A DNA stretch of 64,000 bases from Glaciihabitans sp. (GTDB lineage Bacteria; Actinomycetota; Actinomycetes; Actinomycetales; Microbacteriaceae): positions 89,345 through 153,344 of the forward strand of contig JAODBD010000008.1 in assembly GCA_025463785.1 (NCBI GenBank). The letters run 5' to 3'. Under the pieces are notes generated by a model, which saw nothing but the letters and a program-made list of their open reading frames with translations, had not been told where the DNA came from and made no database searches. Position numbers and translations under genes: made by a program. This document shows, piece after piece, positions 52,435 to 60,901 of this stretch (the stretch's first letter is position 1; every line of letters begins with the position of its first letter).

Positions 52435-52803
52435 CTAAGCGATCTGGACTGTCCAGATGATGTTCATGCGCACGACCATGACCGCGATCGCGAGACAGGC
52501 GACGCCGAGAATGACGGTGCTCCATCGATCGCGCTCGACGAGTGCCCAAAAACCGCCCAGCAACGGGATGATGATCGCCGCAATGAGGTAGATGTAGAAC
52601 TCCACGATGCTGCCCGTCGGGTGGTTACCGGCGAACGGCGCAACGATCGCGATGACCAGCTGGGCAATGAGCAGCAACTCGACTACGAGCGTGGCACCGA
52701 TCGTCAGGTCGCCCGGTGCCTTGCCGGCAAAACCGAGCACGAGACACAGCAGGCCCGCAAGCACGGCAACCGCAACCTCGGCGACCACGAACCACTCGAT
52801 CAC
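52435..52803 (-). CDS. Hypothetical small membrane protein
   Basis: 122 residues starting from GTG 52803, overlapping the truB stop (GTGA). Four hydrophobic segments (about 4-24, 33-55, 69-88, 96-115). Probable operon with truB and ribF. Function unknown. Confidence 0.75.
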   Translation of the reverse strand: MIEWFVVAEVAVAVLAGLLCLVLGFAGKAPGDLTIGATLVVELLLIAQLVIAIVAPFAGNHPTGSIVEFYIYLIAAIIIPLLGGFWALVERDRWSTVILGVACLAIAVMVVRMNIIWTVQIA

Positions 52804-53693
52804 GCCTCGAGTACCTCTCCCGTTGGAAAATTGACCAAAACGCGAGCCTGGCCTTCGGTCGTTGCGATGAGGCCTGCCAACCTTCCATCCGTCGAGACGG
52901 CGGCGATGGGACCAGCGCTGTTTCCTAGCTCGCTGTCGAGCCTAGCGGGCCGAATGCGCTTGCCCTGGCTGAGCTCCAGCACTTCGTCTGCGTCGAGCTC
53001 GACAACTGGAAACAGACGACGGGCGACGGATGCCGCCCCCAGCTGCGTCGCCATCAGCTCCTCCCCCAGTTGGCCGGCTTCACTCACGGCAAACGGCCCG
53101 ACGCGGGTACGGCGCAGCGCGGTTAGGTGCCCCCCGACTCCGAGCGCCGCGCCGAGGTCGCGCGCAAGCGCGCGAATGTACGTACCTGACGAGCACTCAA
53201 CGCGAACGTCGAGCGCGTCGCCGCGTCGCTCGAGTATCTCGAATGCCGACACGGTCACCTCGCGCGCAGGAAGAACAACATCCTCGCCCTCGCGAACACG
53301 GGCATAGGAGCGCTTTCCCTCGACTTTGATGGCGCTGACCGAACTCGGTACCTGCTGGATCCGGCCCGTGAGCGGTGCAATCGCCGCGACAATCCGGGCG
53401 TCTGTGATGCCGGCCGCGTCCGTCGCAGGGCCGAGCTGGTCGCCCTCCCGGTCATCCGTCGTCGTCGCGAAACCCAGTCGGATGGTCGCGACGTATTCCT
53501 TATCGAGGCCGACGAGATAGGTCAGCAGCCGGGTGGAGCTGTCGAGGCCGAGAATCAGGAGTCCTGTTGCCATCGGATCGAGTGTCCCGGCGTGGCCGAC
53601 CTTGCGAGTGCCGGCGAGTTTGCGCACACGTGAGACGACGTCGTGGCTCGTCATGCCATCCGGCTTATCGACGAGCAGGATTCCGCTGGTCAT
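52800..53693 (-). CDS. truB: tRNA pseudouridine synthase B
   Basis: 297 residues. N-terminal GILLVDKPDGMTSHDVVSRVR and the catalytic motif GHAGTLDPMATGLL with Asp39, then RLLTYLVGLDKEYVATIRLG and the C-terminal PUA-like LEAS region. Forms pseudouridine-55 in the T-loop of tRNAs. ATG 53693 overlaps the TetR stop by four bases, and the stop overlaps a membrane gene. Confidence 0.96.
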   Translation of the reverse strand: MTSGILLVDKPDGMTSHDVVSRVRKLAGTRKVGHAGTLDPMATGLLILGLDSSTRLLTYLVGLDKEYVATIRLGFATTTDDREGDQLGPATDAAGITDARIVAAIAPLTGRIQQVPSSVSAIKVEGKRSYARVREGEDVVLPAREVTVSAFEILERRGDALDVRVECSSGTYIRALARDLGAALGVGGHLTALRRTRVGPFAVSEAGQLGEELMATQLGAASVARRLFPVVELDADEVLELSQGKRIRPARLDSELGNSAGPIAAVSTDGRLAGLIATTEGQARVLVNFPTGEVLEA

Positions 53694-54310
53694 GCCTTCC
53701 GCGTCGGATCGGTGACCTCGAGCAGCAGCGGCAACTTGTGCTGCAGCGATCCATCCAGCAGTTCGCGGGCGTCGGGATCGGTGTCGTACTCATCGGTCAT
53801 CCTCATGCCGACCAGGGTATTCAGCAGCATGCCGTGCGCCAGGAAGTCTGCGGCCTCTTCGGCAGTGAGCCCGGCCTCGTTCTTCAGGAACCGGTAGACA
53901 TCGAGAAATCCACAACGGGCGACCTTGCCAATTTCGGTTTCCGCACCAAGCACGAAACCGTGCATGAGTGAGAGCAGTAGACCGCGGTCCTTCAGAAGAT
54001 CGACGTAGGCGGTGCCCATGCGGTGTGCGACCGATTCTTCCGAATCTTCGGCGATTGCACGCCGAAATGCCGACATCAGCACATCAAGCGCACGCTGGAG
54101 AACCGCGAGAAAGAGCTTCTCCTTTGTGCCAAAGATGCGCACGACGTAGGGCTGGCTGACGCCGGCGGCGGCGGCGACCTGGTCGGTAGTAGTGCCGGAA
54201 TAACCCCTCTGGCCGAACACGATTGTGGCCGCCTCGAGCACGAGTTCGCGGCGCTCGTCGGAGCCCATGCGGGTCGTGGGAGCCGCCATTGGCACCGATG
54301 CGGTCGTCAT
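53690..54310 (-). CDS. TetR-family regulator
   Basis: 206 residues. HTH ELVLEAATIVFGQRGYSGTTTDQVAAAAGVSQPYVVRIFGTKEKLF at 18-62, then a variable all-helical ligand domain. Divergent from an MFS drug-type exporter with two operator copies in between, so it is probably its repressor. Its stop is fused by ATGA to truB, an odd coupling of an efflux regulator with a tRNA modification gene. Confidence 0.9.
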   Translation of the reverse strand: MTTASVPMAAPTTRMGSDERRELVLEAATIVFGQRGYSGTTTDQVAAAAGVSQPYVVRIFGTKEKLFLAVLQRALDVLMSAFRRAIAEDSEESVAHRMGTAYVDLLKDRGLLLSLMHGFVLGAETEIGKVARCGFLDVYRFLKNEAGLTAEEAADFLAHGMLLNTLVGMRMTDEYDTDPDARELLDGSLQHKLPLLLEVTDPTRKA

Positions 54311-54319
54311 GCTTGACAG

Positions 54320-54365
54320 GTTATCAGTTGATTACTAATCTCGGGCTAAGTAATCATTCGATTAC
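54320..54365. promoter_or_regulatory. Two TetR-type operator copies in a divergent promoter
   Basis: GTTATCAGTTGATTAC (54320-54335) and GTAATCATTCGATTAC (54350-54365) agree at 13 of 16 positions, repeat every 30 bp, and each is a partial dyad (GTAATC/GATTAC ends). Located between the TetR and MFS starts. Confidence 0.55.
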
Positions 54366-54422
54366 AACACTCGCTCCCGCGAGAGCTACCCCACGGCTAC
54401 CGCCCGCAGATCAGGAGACCCC

Positions 54423-55871
54423 GTGAGCACCACCGCAACAGCAAATCCCGTCGACGAGTATGTGCCGACTCCAGCCCGCCGTCGCATTCCGGTCTGGCTT
54501 GCGATCGTCGCCGCGAGCATCCCCATGTTCATGGCGAGCCTCGACAACCTCGTCATGACCAACGCGCTGCCGGTCATTCATCGGGACCTCGGTGCAACCG
54601 TCGAACAGTTGCAGTGGTTCGTCAACGCGTACACGCTCAGCTTCGCCACCTTCATTCTTCTGTCCGTCGCTCTCGGCGACCGGTTCGGTCGTCGCACGGT
54701 CTTCGCGATCGGCATCACCGTGTTCACGCTCGCCTCAATCGCGGCAGGCTTTAGCACCGACCCCGGCCAACTCATTGCGGCCCGCGCCATCCAGGGCATC
54801 GGCGGTGCAGCCCTCATGCCGCTCTCGCTGACACTGCTCGCCGGGTCGGTCGCGCCGAGGCTCCGACCCCTCGCGATCGGCATCTGGGGCGGCGTCGCCG
54901 GCCTCGGTGTCGCGCTCGGCCCACTGATCGGCGGAGCAGTCGTACAGGGTTGGGACTGGCAGGCCATCTTCTGGATCAACGTTCCCGTCGGCGTGATCTC
55001 TGTTCCACTGGTGCTCTTCGCGCTGCCCAACAGCTTCGGCGCCAGGGTGCGCGCCGATGTCGTGGGCGTCATCCTCGTGGGGCTCGGCGTTCTCGGCATC
55101 GTGTTCGGCATCGTGCGCGGCAATGACGCGGGGTGGCGCAGCTCGCAGGTGCTCGGTGCCCTCATCGGTGGTGGCGTGCTCCTCGTTGCATTCCTCTGGT
55201 GGGAGACCCGCTCCCAGGCACCGCTCGTGCCGCTCGGCCTGTTCCGCGATCGCAGCTTCTCGATCGCCAACGTCGTCGGTTTCGGCTTCAGCTTCGGGAT
55301 GTTCGGCTCGGTCTTCATCCTCATCCAGTTTCTTCAGGTCGTGAAGGGCGCAAGCCCGCTGGATGCCGCCATCCAGACAACGCCGTGGACCATGGCTCCC
55401 ATGATCGTCGCCCCGCTCGCCGGACTCATCGCACCGCGGGTCGGTACCCGCGTACTCATCACTCTTGGCCTCGTGCTGCAAGCGACCGGGCTGTTCTGGC
55501 TCGCCGCGACCATGTCGCCGACGGTGCCATACACGACCATGCTCTACCCCTTCATCCTGGCGGGCATCGGCATGGGGCTCGTCTTCTCGCCCTCATCCAC
55601 GGCGGTGCTGGCCACCATGCACGAACAGGACCGCGCCAAGGCCAGCGGTGTCAACTCGACACTGCGAGAGATCGGCGTGGCTCTCGGAGTCGCGGTGCTC
55701 ACCGCCGTGTTCACCGGCGCAAACGGGCAGCTGACGCCGACGGGTTACGTGAACGCAGCCATCCCCGCGGTTCTGGTTGGAGCCTCTGTCGTCGCCGTCA
55801 CAGCGCTCGCATCGCTTGCGCTGCCCTCCGGCCGAGTGGCCAAGGCAGTGCGCGCCGAAGTCCGCGCGTAG
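54423..55871 (+). CDS. DHA2-type MFS efflux transporter (EmrB/QacA)
   Basis: 482 residues from GTG 54423; about fourteen helices. MASLDNLVMTNALPVI, the loop GDRFGRRTVFAIGI and the GIWGGVAGLGVALGPLIGG segment are typical. Proton-driven export of lipophilic drugs or cations; probably repressed by the divergent TetR protein. Confidence 0.93.
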   Translation: MSTTATANPVDEYVPTPARRRIPVWLAIVAASIPMFMASLDNLVMTNALPVIHRDLGATVEQLQWFVNAYTLSFATFILLSVALGDRFGRRTVFAIGITVFTLASIAAGFSTDPGQLIAARAIQGIGGAALMPLSLTLLAGSVAPRLRPLAIGIWGGVAGLGVALGPLIGGAVVQGWDWQAIFWINVPVGVISVPLVLFALPNSFGARVRADVVGVILVGLGVLGIVFGIVRGNDAGWRSSQVLGALIGGGVLLVAFLWWETRSQAPLVPLGLFRDRSFSIANVVGFGFSFGMFGSVFILIQFLQVVKGASPLDAAIQTTPWTMAPMIVAPLAGLIAPRVGTRVLITLGLVLQATGLFWLAATMSPTVPYTTMLYPFILAGIGMGLVFSPSSTAVLATMHEQDRAKASGVNSTLREIGVALGVAVLTAVFTGANGQLTPTGYVNAAIPAVLVGASVVAVTALASLALPSGRVAKAVRAEVRA

Positions 55872-55894
55872 GGGTCTGTACATAGGATGGCCCC

Positions 55895-56887
55895 ATGCGA
55901 GTTGGCGTCATCGGAGCGGGCGCTGTCGGCGGTGCCATTGCGGCCCTCATGGCGCGGGCCGGGCACGAGGTCGAGGTGACCGCTCGCGGCGCCAACCTGA
56001 CGGCGATTCGGGAGCACGGCATCCGGCTGACCGGCGTCTGGGGCGAGTACACGGCCGAGGTTCGTGCGGGCAGCGTTCTTACACGCGCGCCGGAGCTCGC
56101 GATCGTTGCGACCAAGGCGCAGGATGCCCGGCGCGCGATCTTGAACAACGAACAGTTACTCGATGGCATTCCCGTAGCCGTGGTGCAGAACGGGCTCGGC
56201 AGCGTGAGCGCGTCGCGTCCGCTCTTGCCGAGGTCGGATGTCGTCGGTGCGCTGGCGCTATATGCCTCGTCGCTCATCGGTCCGGGCGAGATTGCCGTAG
56301 GCACCCCCGGCCACACCTACGTCGGCGGCGGCGGCGATGTACCAAGCCAGCATGTCGCGCGCATCCTGAACGAGGTCATGCCCACCAGAATCGAGTACAA
56401 CTTTCTCGGCGCCCAGTGGACCAAACTCGTCATCAACCAGGTGAATGCGCTCCCCGCTATCACGGGGCTCAGCGTGCAGCAGGTCATCGATATCGCTTCG
56501 CTCCGCCATATTCTCACGCTCAGCATGCGCGAGAACGTGCGCATTGGTGCAAAATCAGGCGTGCGATTCGCCGAGATTCAGGGGCTTACCCAGCGCAGAC
56601 TGCGAGTCTTCCTACGTTCGCCGCTCTGGCTCGCTGAGTCGCTGCCGAAGCTGATGGCACAGCGCATGGGGTCGATACCGAATCCCGGCTCGACACTGCA
56701 GAGCATCAGGCGAGGCGGGATGACCGAGATCGACTACCTGAATGGGGCGGTCGTCACGGCTGCGGCAGCAATCGGATCGGACGCGCCGATCAACGCCGCG
56801 CTGGTCAAGCTCGTGCACGAAGTCGAGAAGACACGCGAATTTTTGAAGCCCGAGGATGTCGCGGCGCGAGTCGCCCTGGGCGGTTGA
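55895..56887 (+). CDS. 2-dehydropantoate 2-reductase-like protein
   Basis: 330 residues. N-terminal Rossmann MRVGVIGAGAVGGAIAALMARAG, then AIVATKAQD, VAVVQNGLGS; the catalytic Lys is in QWTKLVINQVNAL and the Asn follows; C-terminal helical domain. The family (PanE/ApbA) reduces ketopantoate to pantoate for coenzyme A, but ApbA-like paralogues often have other ketoacid substrates. Located 24 bases downstream of the MFS gene. Confidence 0.82.
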   Translation: MRVGVIGAGAVGGAIAALMARAGHEVEVTARGANLTAIREHGIRLTGVWGEYTAEVRAGSVLTRAPELAIVATKAQDARRAILNNEQLLDGIPVAVVQNGLGSVSASRPLLPRSDVVGALALYASSLIGPGEIAVGTPGHTYVGGGGDVPSQHVARILNEVMPTRIEYNFLGAQWTKLVINQVNALPAITGLSVQQVIDIASLRHILTLSMRENVRIGAKSGVRFAEIQGLTQRRLRVFLRSPLWLAESLPKLMAQRMGSIPNPGSTLQSIRRGGMTEIDYLNGAVVTAAAAIGSDAPINAALVKLVHEVEKTREFLKPEDVAARVALGG

Positions 56888-56904
56888 GTGGCACGACGGC
56901 AAGC

Positions 56905-57564
56905 TCAGCAGGCGTCGGCGAAAACCCGCCTCGGATGATCGAAGTCATCGTTGTTGATAATGGCCGTGGCGGCCTCGCGAGGCTTCGCATCCTTGAGGTA
57001 CAGCTTCTGGCCCTGGGAGTAGCGCTTCGGGGTCGCCGTCTCGCCATCGCGCTCGAACAGGCGCGTCGCTGTGATCCCGGGATCGACTTCGAGCCAGATG
57101 GAATAGTTCCAGAGACCCCGCAACTCAGGTCGATTTAGAAAGATTCCGTCGATGATGAGGATGGCATCGTCCGGACCCGACGACCACTTGGGCTCAATTG
57201 CCATGTTGCGTGCGAGATCGAAGCCCTGCAAAACAAATGACCCGATGTGCCCGATACGAAATGGCTCGATCAGAATTCGACGGAACAGCCGGTAGTCGTA
57301 CGAGTCACGGTAGAAGCCTTCCGGGGAGTCCTTGCCGAGCGCGTAGCGGTCCGCGCGCGGTCGGTGGAAGTCGTCGATGGAGGCACGGAAGACCGAGCGG
57401 TGGCCAGTCCTCAGTTGCTTCGCAAGGGCATCCGCAAAATGCGTTTTCCCTGCACCATCCAGGCCGTCCACGGCGATGATCACTCGCCCCTCGCCGTAGT
57501 TGTGCAGGATGTCGTCGGCGAGCGCCGCGAGAACGTCGGTCTTTTGCGGTGTCCAGCTGGCCAT
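56905..57564 (-). CDS. Uridine kinase-like P-loop protein
   Basis: 219 residues. VIIAVDGLDGAGKTHFADALAKQL contains the Walker A motif; ASIDDFHRPRADRYALGKDSPEGFYRDSYDY resembles the uridine kinase/phosphoribulokinase fold, and ILIIDGIFLNRPELRGLWNYSIWLEVDPGITATRLFERD carries the lid. Likely phosphorylates a small hydroxyl substrate such as uridine, but not canonical Udk. Divergent from mutY. Confidence 0.78.
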   Translation of the reverse strand: MASWTPQKTDVLAALADDILHNYGEGRVIIAVDGLDGAGKTHFADALAKQLRTGHRSVFRASIDDFHRPRADRYALGKDSPEGFYRDSYDYRLFRRILIEPFRIGHIGSFVLQGFDLARNMAIEPKWSSGPDDAILIIDGIFLNRPELRGLWNYSIWLEVDPGITATRLFERDGETATPKRYSQGQKLYLKDAKPREAATAIINNDDFDHPRRVFADAC

Positions 57565-57586
57565 GGCACCAGTTTATGGTTGGCAC

Positions 57587-58453
57587 GTGGGCATTGCCGG
57601 TGCGGTCAACGACTGGTTCATTCTGAACCGGCGCGATCTGCCATGGCGAGCCGACGGTTATCCGGCCTGGGGCATCCTCGTCAGCGAAGTCATGCTGCAG
57701 CAGACGCCGGTCGCACGAGTCATTCCGCGACTCGACGAGTGGCTTCTGCACTGGCCAACGCCGGCCGCGCTCACGGCCGCCACTCCGGGGGACGCCGTCC
57801 GAGCGTGGGATCGTCTTGGTTATCCGCGGCGTGCGCTCAGTCTCCATGCCGCTGCGGTGGCGATCACAGAGCGCCATGGCGGCGTCGTGCCGTCCGACGT
57901 GGATGAGTTGCTCACACTTCCGGGAATCGGGCAGTACACGGCGCGTGCAATCGCTGCCTTCGCATACGGTGAGCGGCATCCCGTCGTCGACACCAACGTG
58001 CGACGAGTGCTCGCCCGCGCCATTGACGGGGTCGCGGATGCCGGTCCACCCTCAACCAGACGCGACCTCGCCGCAATGGAAGCCCAGTTGCCCTCCGACG
58101 AAGGCAACGCCCGGCTCTTCAACGCCGGCGCCATGGAGCTCGGCGCAGTTGTCTGCACAGCACGCTCGCCGCTGTGCGACGTGTGCCCGATCGCCGACCA
58201 GTGCGCCTGGCGCGCGGCGGGATACCCGGAGTACAGCGGCCCGCGGCGAGTCGCACAGAAACCGTACGAGGGTTCGGATCGCCAGGTGCGCGGGCTGATC
58301 CTCGCCGCCCTGCGCAAGAGCATCGTCCCCCTGTCCGCCGCCGAGATTGCACTCGCGTGGGCGGACCCCGTGCAGCGCGGCCGAGCCCTTGGCGGACTGC
58401 TCGCCGACGGACTCGTGGTCGGCGACACCGAACTCGGCTACGAGCTGCCCTGA
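57587..58453 (+). CDS. mutY: A/G-specific adenine glycosylase
   Basis: 288 residues from GTG 57587 (upstream frame lacks similarity). Catalytic Glu34 in SEVMLQQTPVARVIPR, HhH motif LPGIGQYTARAIAAF, catalytic Asp135 in PVVDTNVRRVL, and the [4Fe-4S] cysteines Cys190, Cys197, Cys200, Cys206 (C-X6-C-X2-C-X5-C). Removes adenine opposite 8-oxoguanine. The C-terminal NUDIX-like domain is short, common in actinobacteria. Divergent from the uridine kinase-like gene. Confidence 0.94.
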   Translation: MGIAGAVNDWFILNRRDLPWRADGYPAWGILVSEVMLQQTPVARVIPRLDEWLLHWPTPAALTAATPGDAVRAWDRLGYPRRALSLHAAAVAITERHGGVVPSDVDELLTLPGIGQYTARAIAAFAYGERHPVVDTNVRRVLARAIDGVADAGPPSTRRDLAAMEAQLPSDEGNARLFNAGAMELGAVVCTARSPLCDVCPIADQCAWRAAGYPEYSGPRRVAQKPYEGSDRQVRGLILAALRKSIVPLSAAEIALAWADPVQRGRALGGLLADGLVVGDTELGYELP

Positions 58454-58473
58454 CGACGATAGAGTGCCAAACC

Positions 58474-58839
58474 ATGGAGATAGCGCGCGTAGTCCTGTCG
58501 ATTTTCGTTGCTCTGCTGCTGCTCGCGACCGGTGGCGGCAAGCTGCTCGACCTTCCATTTTCGCGAACCAACAGGGATCAGCTGAATGTGCATCCGGTGC
58601 TCTGGCGAATCACCGGAGGCCTTGAGGTTGCGGCAACGATCGGTCTCACCTGGGGCATCTGGTTCGTGCCGTTCGGTCTTGCCGCGGCGATCGGGGTCGT
58701 GCTGCTCATGCTTGGGGCGATCGGGTTCCGGATTCGCACCCGCAACCGCAAGATCGGTGAGGCTGCGGTCGCAGACCTCATCCTGTTGCTGATCTCTGTG
58801 GCCATCGCGGTCTTGAGCGCGCTCACGCTCAGTCGCTGA
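58474..58839 (+). CDS. DoxX-like small membrane protein
   Basis: 121 residues from ATG 58474, four hydrophobic helices (about 4-24, 44-64, 70-90, 97-118) with the GGGKLLDLPFSRTNRDQL and ITGGLEVAATIGL segments of the DoxX/DoxD-like family. Follows mutY by 20 bases and could be transcribed with it. Role in the membrane not known. Confidence 0.8.
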   Translation: MEIARVVLSIFVALLLLATGGGKLLDLPFSRTNRDQLNVHPVLWRITGGLEVAATIGLTWGIWFVPFGLAAAIGVVLLMLGAIGFRIRTRNRKIGEAAVADLILLLISVAIAVLSALTLSR

Positions 58840-58866
58840 CATTTCGGCGCCAGTAGGCTGTGGCTC

Positions 58867-60303
58867 GTGCCATCCCATGCCCTGCGACTCATGGTCGCCC
58901 CGGCGACCGGTCCCCTCGCCGAGGCGCTGGCGAACATCCCGACGGCCCTCGGTATTTCACGCGATTTTCCCGCCGATGCGATGGCTGAGGCGACCGCCGC
59001 CGCATCACATCCCGACCTGCCCACCCTCGACACGACTGATGTCCCCTACGTCACGATCGACCCCGAGGGGTCGATGGATCTCGATCAGGCCCTGCACCTC
59101 GAGCGCTCAGGCGACGGCTACCGCGTGCGCTATGCGATCACGGACGTCCCGTCCTTTGTCAAACCCGGCGGTGCACTGGATGCCGAGGCCCGCAAGCGGG
59201 GCCAAACCATTTACTCGCCTGACGGACCAATTCCGCTGCATCCGCTCATCCTGAGTAATGGCGCGACCTCGCTGCTGCCGAACCAGATCCGCAGCGCGTT
59301 CGTCTGGGACTTCGTACTGGATGCCGCGGCGAACGTCACCTCGACCTCGGTCACGCGCGCGCGGGTGAAGAGCACCGCGAAGCTCAACTACGTGGGCGTG
59401 CAAAAGGCCATCGATGACGGAACGGCGGATGCCAGCCTCGCGCTCCTGAAAGAGATCGGGCTCAAGCGCATCGACCTTGAAATCGCTCGCGGCGCGGCCA
59501 GCCTGACGCTGCCCGATACGGAGGTGAACCAGCTCGGCGACGGCACAGCGCAGGTGAGCTACGAACTCGTGCGCCGCCAGCCGCAGCCGGTCGAGGAATG
59601 GAACGCCCAGCTCTCGCTGATGACCGGGATGGCGGCGGCCGACCTCATGATCAAAGCGAAAGTTGGCATCCTGCGCACCATGCCAGCCCCGGAGCAGGGG
59701 GCGGTCGATCGCTTTCGCAACCAGACCATCGCGCTGGGGCGCCCCTGGCCGCAGGCACAGGAGTACGGCGATTACCTCCGCGGTCTCGACACCACCGACC
59801 CGAAGCAACTCGCGATCATGCACGCAGCCGGTGCGCTCTTTCGTGGCGCCGGCTATACGGCCTTCGACGGCAGTGTGCCCGTTGGACTCGTCCAGGCGGC
59901 GGTCGGCGCGTCGTACTCACACACGACGGCCCCGCTGCGTCGGCTGGTCGACCGGTTCGTACTCGTGGTATGCGAGGCGATCAGCGCCGGCACCGAGATC
60001 CCGGCGTGGGCACGCGACGCCCTGCCCGAACTACCCGGGCTCATGGCGCACTCGAGCGCAATCACAGGTCAGTTCGAGCACCGCGCCATCGATGCCGTCG
60101 AAGCGGCGTTGCTGTCGACTCATGTCGGCGAAACGTTCGACGCAACGGTGATCTCGCTCACGAAGACCGGCGGAAGTATTCAACTCACCGAGCCTGCCGT
60201 GACCGCACACTGCAACGGGGCTCTCACCGACGGAGCGGTGATTCGTGCCAAGCTGGATCAGGCCGATATTGCTTCCGGCACGACGCTGTTCGAGCTTGCC
60301 TGA
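58867..60303 (+). CDS. RNB-domain ribonuclease
   Basis: 478 residues from GTG 58867. The RNB catalytic start VTIDPEGSMDLDQALHL with its aspartates, RKRGQTIYSPDGPIPLHP, then LMIKAKVGILRTMPAPE and SYSHTTAPLRRLVDRF. It lacks the N-terminal cold-shock and C-terminal S1 domains of RNase II and R, so it is a minimal stand-alone 3'-to-5' exoribonuclease of the actinobacterial type. Confidence 0.9.
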   Translation: MPSHALRLMVAPATGPLAEALANIPTALGISRDFPADAMAEATAAASHPDLPTLDTTDVPYVTIDPEGSMDLDQALHLERSGDGYRVRYAITDVPSFVKPGGALDAEARKRGQTIYSPDGPIPLHPLILSNGATSLLPNQIRSAFVWDFVLDAAANVTSTSVTRARVKSTAKLNYVGVQKAIDDGTADASLALLKEIGLKRIDLEIARGAASLTLPDTEVNQLGDGTAQVSYELVRRQPQPVEEWNAQLSLMTGMAAADLMIKAKVGILRTMPAPEQGAVDRFRNQTIALGRPWPQAQEYGDYLRGLDTTDPKQLAIMHAAGALFRGAGYTAFDGSVPVGLVQAAVGASYSHTTAPLRRLVDRFVLVVCEAISAGTEIPAWARDALPELPGLMAHSSAITGQFEHRAIDAVEAALLSTHVGETFDATVISLTKTGGSIQLTEPAVTAHCNGALTDGAVIRAKLDQADIASGTTLFELA

Positions 60304-60315
60304 CGCATCGCAAAC

Positions 60316-60804
60316 CTAAGTGAGCGTGTCTTCCTCGCCCTCGGCGAGATCCTCGTCGAAGTCATCCTCGTCGTCCTCAGCAATGACGCGAGGTTTGACG
60401 TAGGGATCTTCGTCCCCCGCGTACTGCGCGGTCGCGGCAAGCGTCTCGACCTCGGTGTCGCGAGTGCGTGCCTCGGCCAGAAGCGAGTCAATGAGCGCCG
60501 CATTCTCCGGGATGCCGTCAGCGATGAACTCGAGCGACGGCGTCAGCCGCGCAGTGATGTTCTTGCCGACTTCGCTGCGGAGCATCCCCGTTGCGGATTT
60601 CAGCGCGGCGGCCGAATCGGCACGCTCTTCGTCGGTGCCATACACGGTGTAGAAGACCGACGCGTGCTGCAGGTCGCCCGTCACTCGGACGTCGGTGATC
60701 GTGACAAAGCCCAGCCGGGGATCCTTGATGCCTCGCTCGAGCCTCTTGGCAATGATGACCTTGATGCGGTCGGCCATTTTCGCCGCGCGTGCTGCGTCTG
60801 CCAT
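60316..60804 (-). CDS. rbfA: Ribosome-binding factor A
   Basis: 162 residues. The KH-like fold: AARAAKMADRIKVIIAKRLERGIKDPRLGFVTITDVRVTGDLQHASVFYTVYG, then RLTPSLEFIADG. The C-terminus is strongly acidic (AEDDEDDFDEDLAEGEED). Matures the 16S rRNA 5' end and the 30S subunit. Located downstream of infB on the same strand. Confidence 0.95.
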   Translation of the reverse strand: MADAARAAKMADRIKVIIAKRLERGIKDPRLGFVTITDVRVTGDLQHASVFYTVYGTDEERADSAAALKSATGMLRSEVGKNITARLTPSLEFIADGIPENAALIDSLLAEARTRDTEVETLAATAQYAGDEDPYVKPRVIAEDDEDDFDEDLAEGEEDTLT

Positions 60805-60820
60805 CGTCTGCTCCTGTTCT

Positions 60821-60897
60821 CGTGTTGTTGGCTGAGTAGCGCCGCAAGATGCTGCGCGCGCTACTCAACCAACACGGTGCTACTCAACAAACACGGT
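60821..60897. repeat. Palindrome and 19-bp tandem repeat between infB and rbfA
   Basis: Arms at 60821-60842 (CGTGTTGTTGGCTGAGTAGC) and 60858-60876 (GCGCTACTCAACCAACACG) pair with a 3-nt bulge. In addition GCTACTCAACCAACACGGT (60860-60878) is followed by a second, 18 of 19 identical copy at 60879-60897. The motif resembles palindromic repeats I associate with Microbacteriaceae (recall, not checked). It may be an attenuator or a dispersed element. Confidence 0.55.
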
Positions 60898-60901
60898 GGG
60901 T

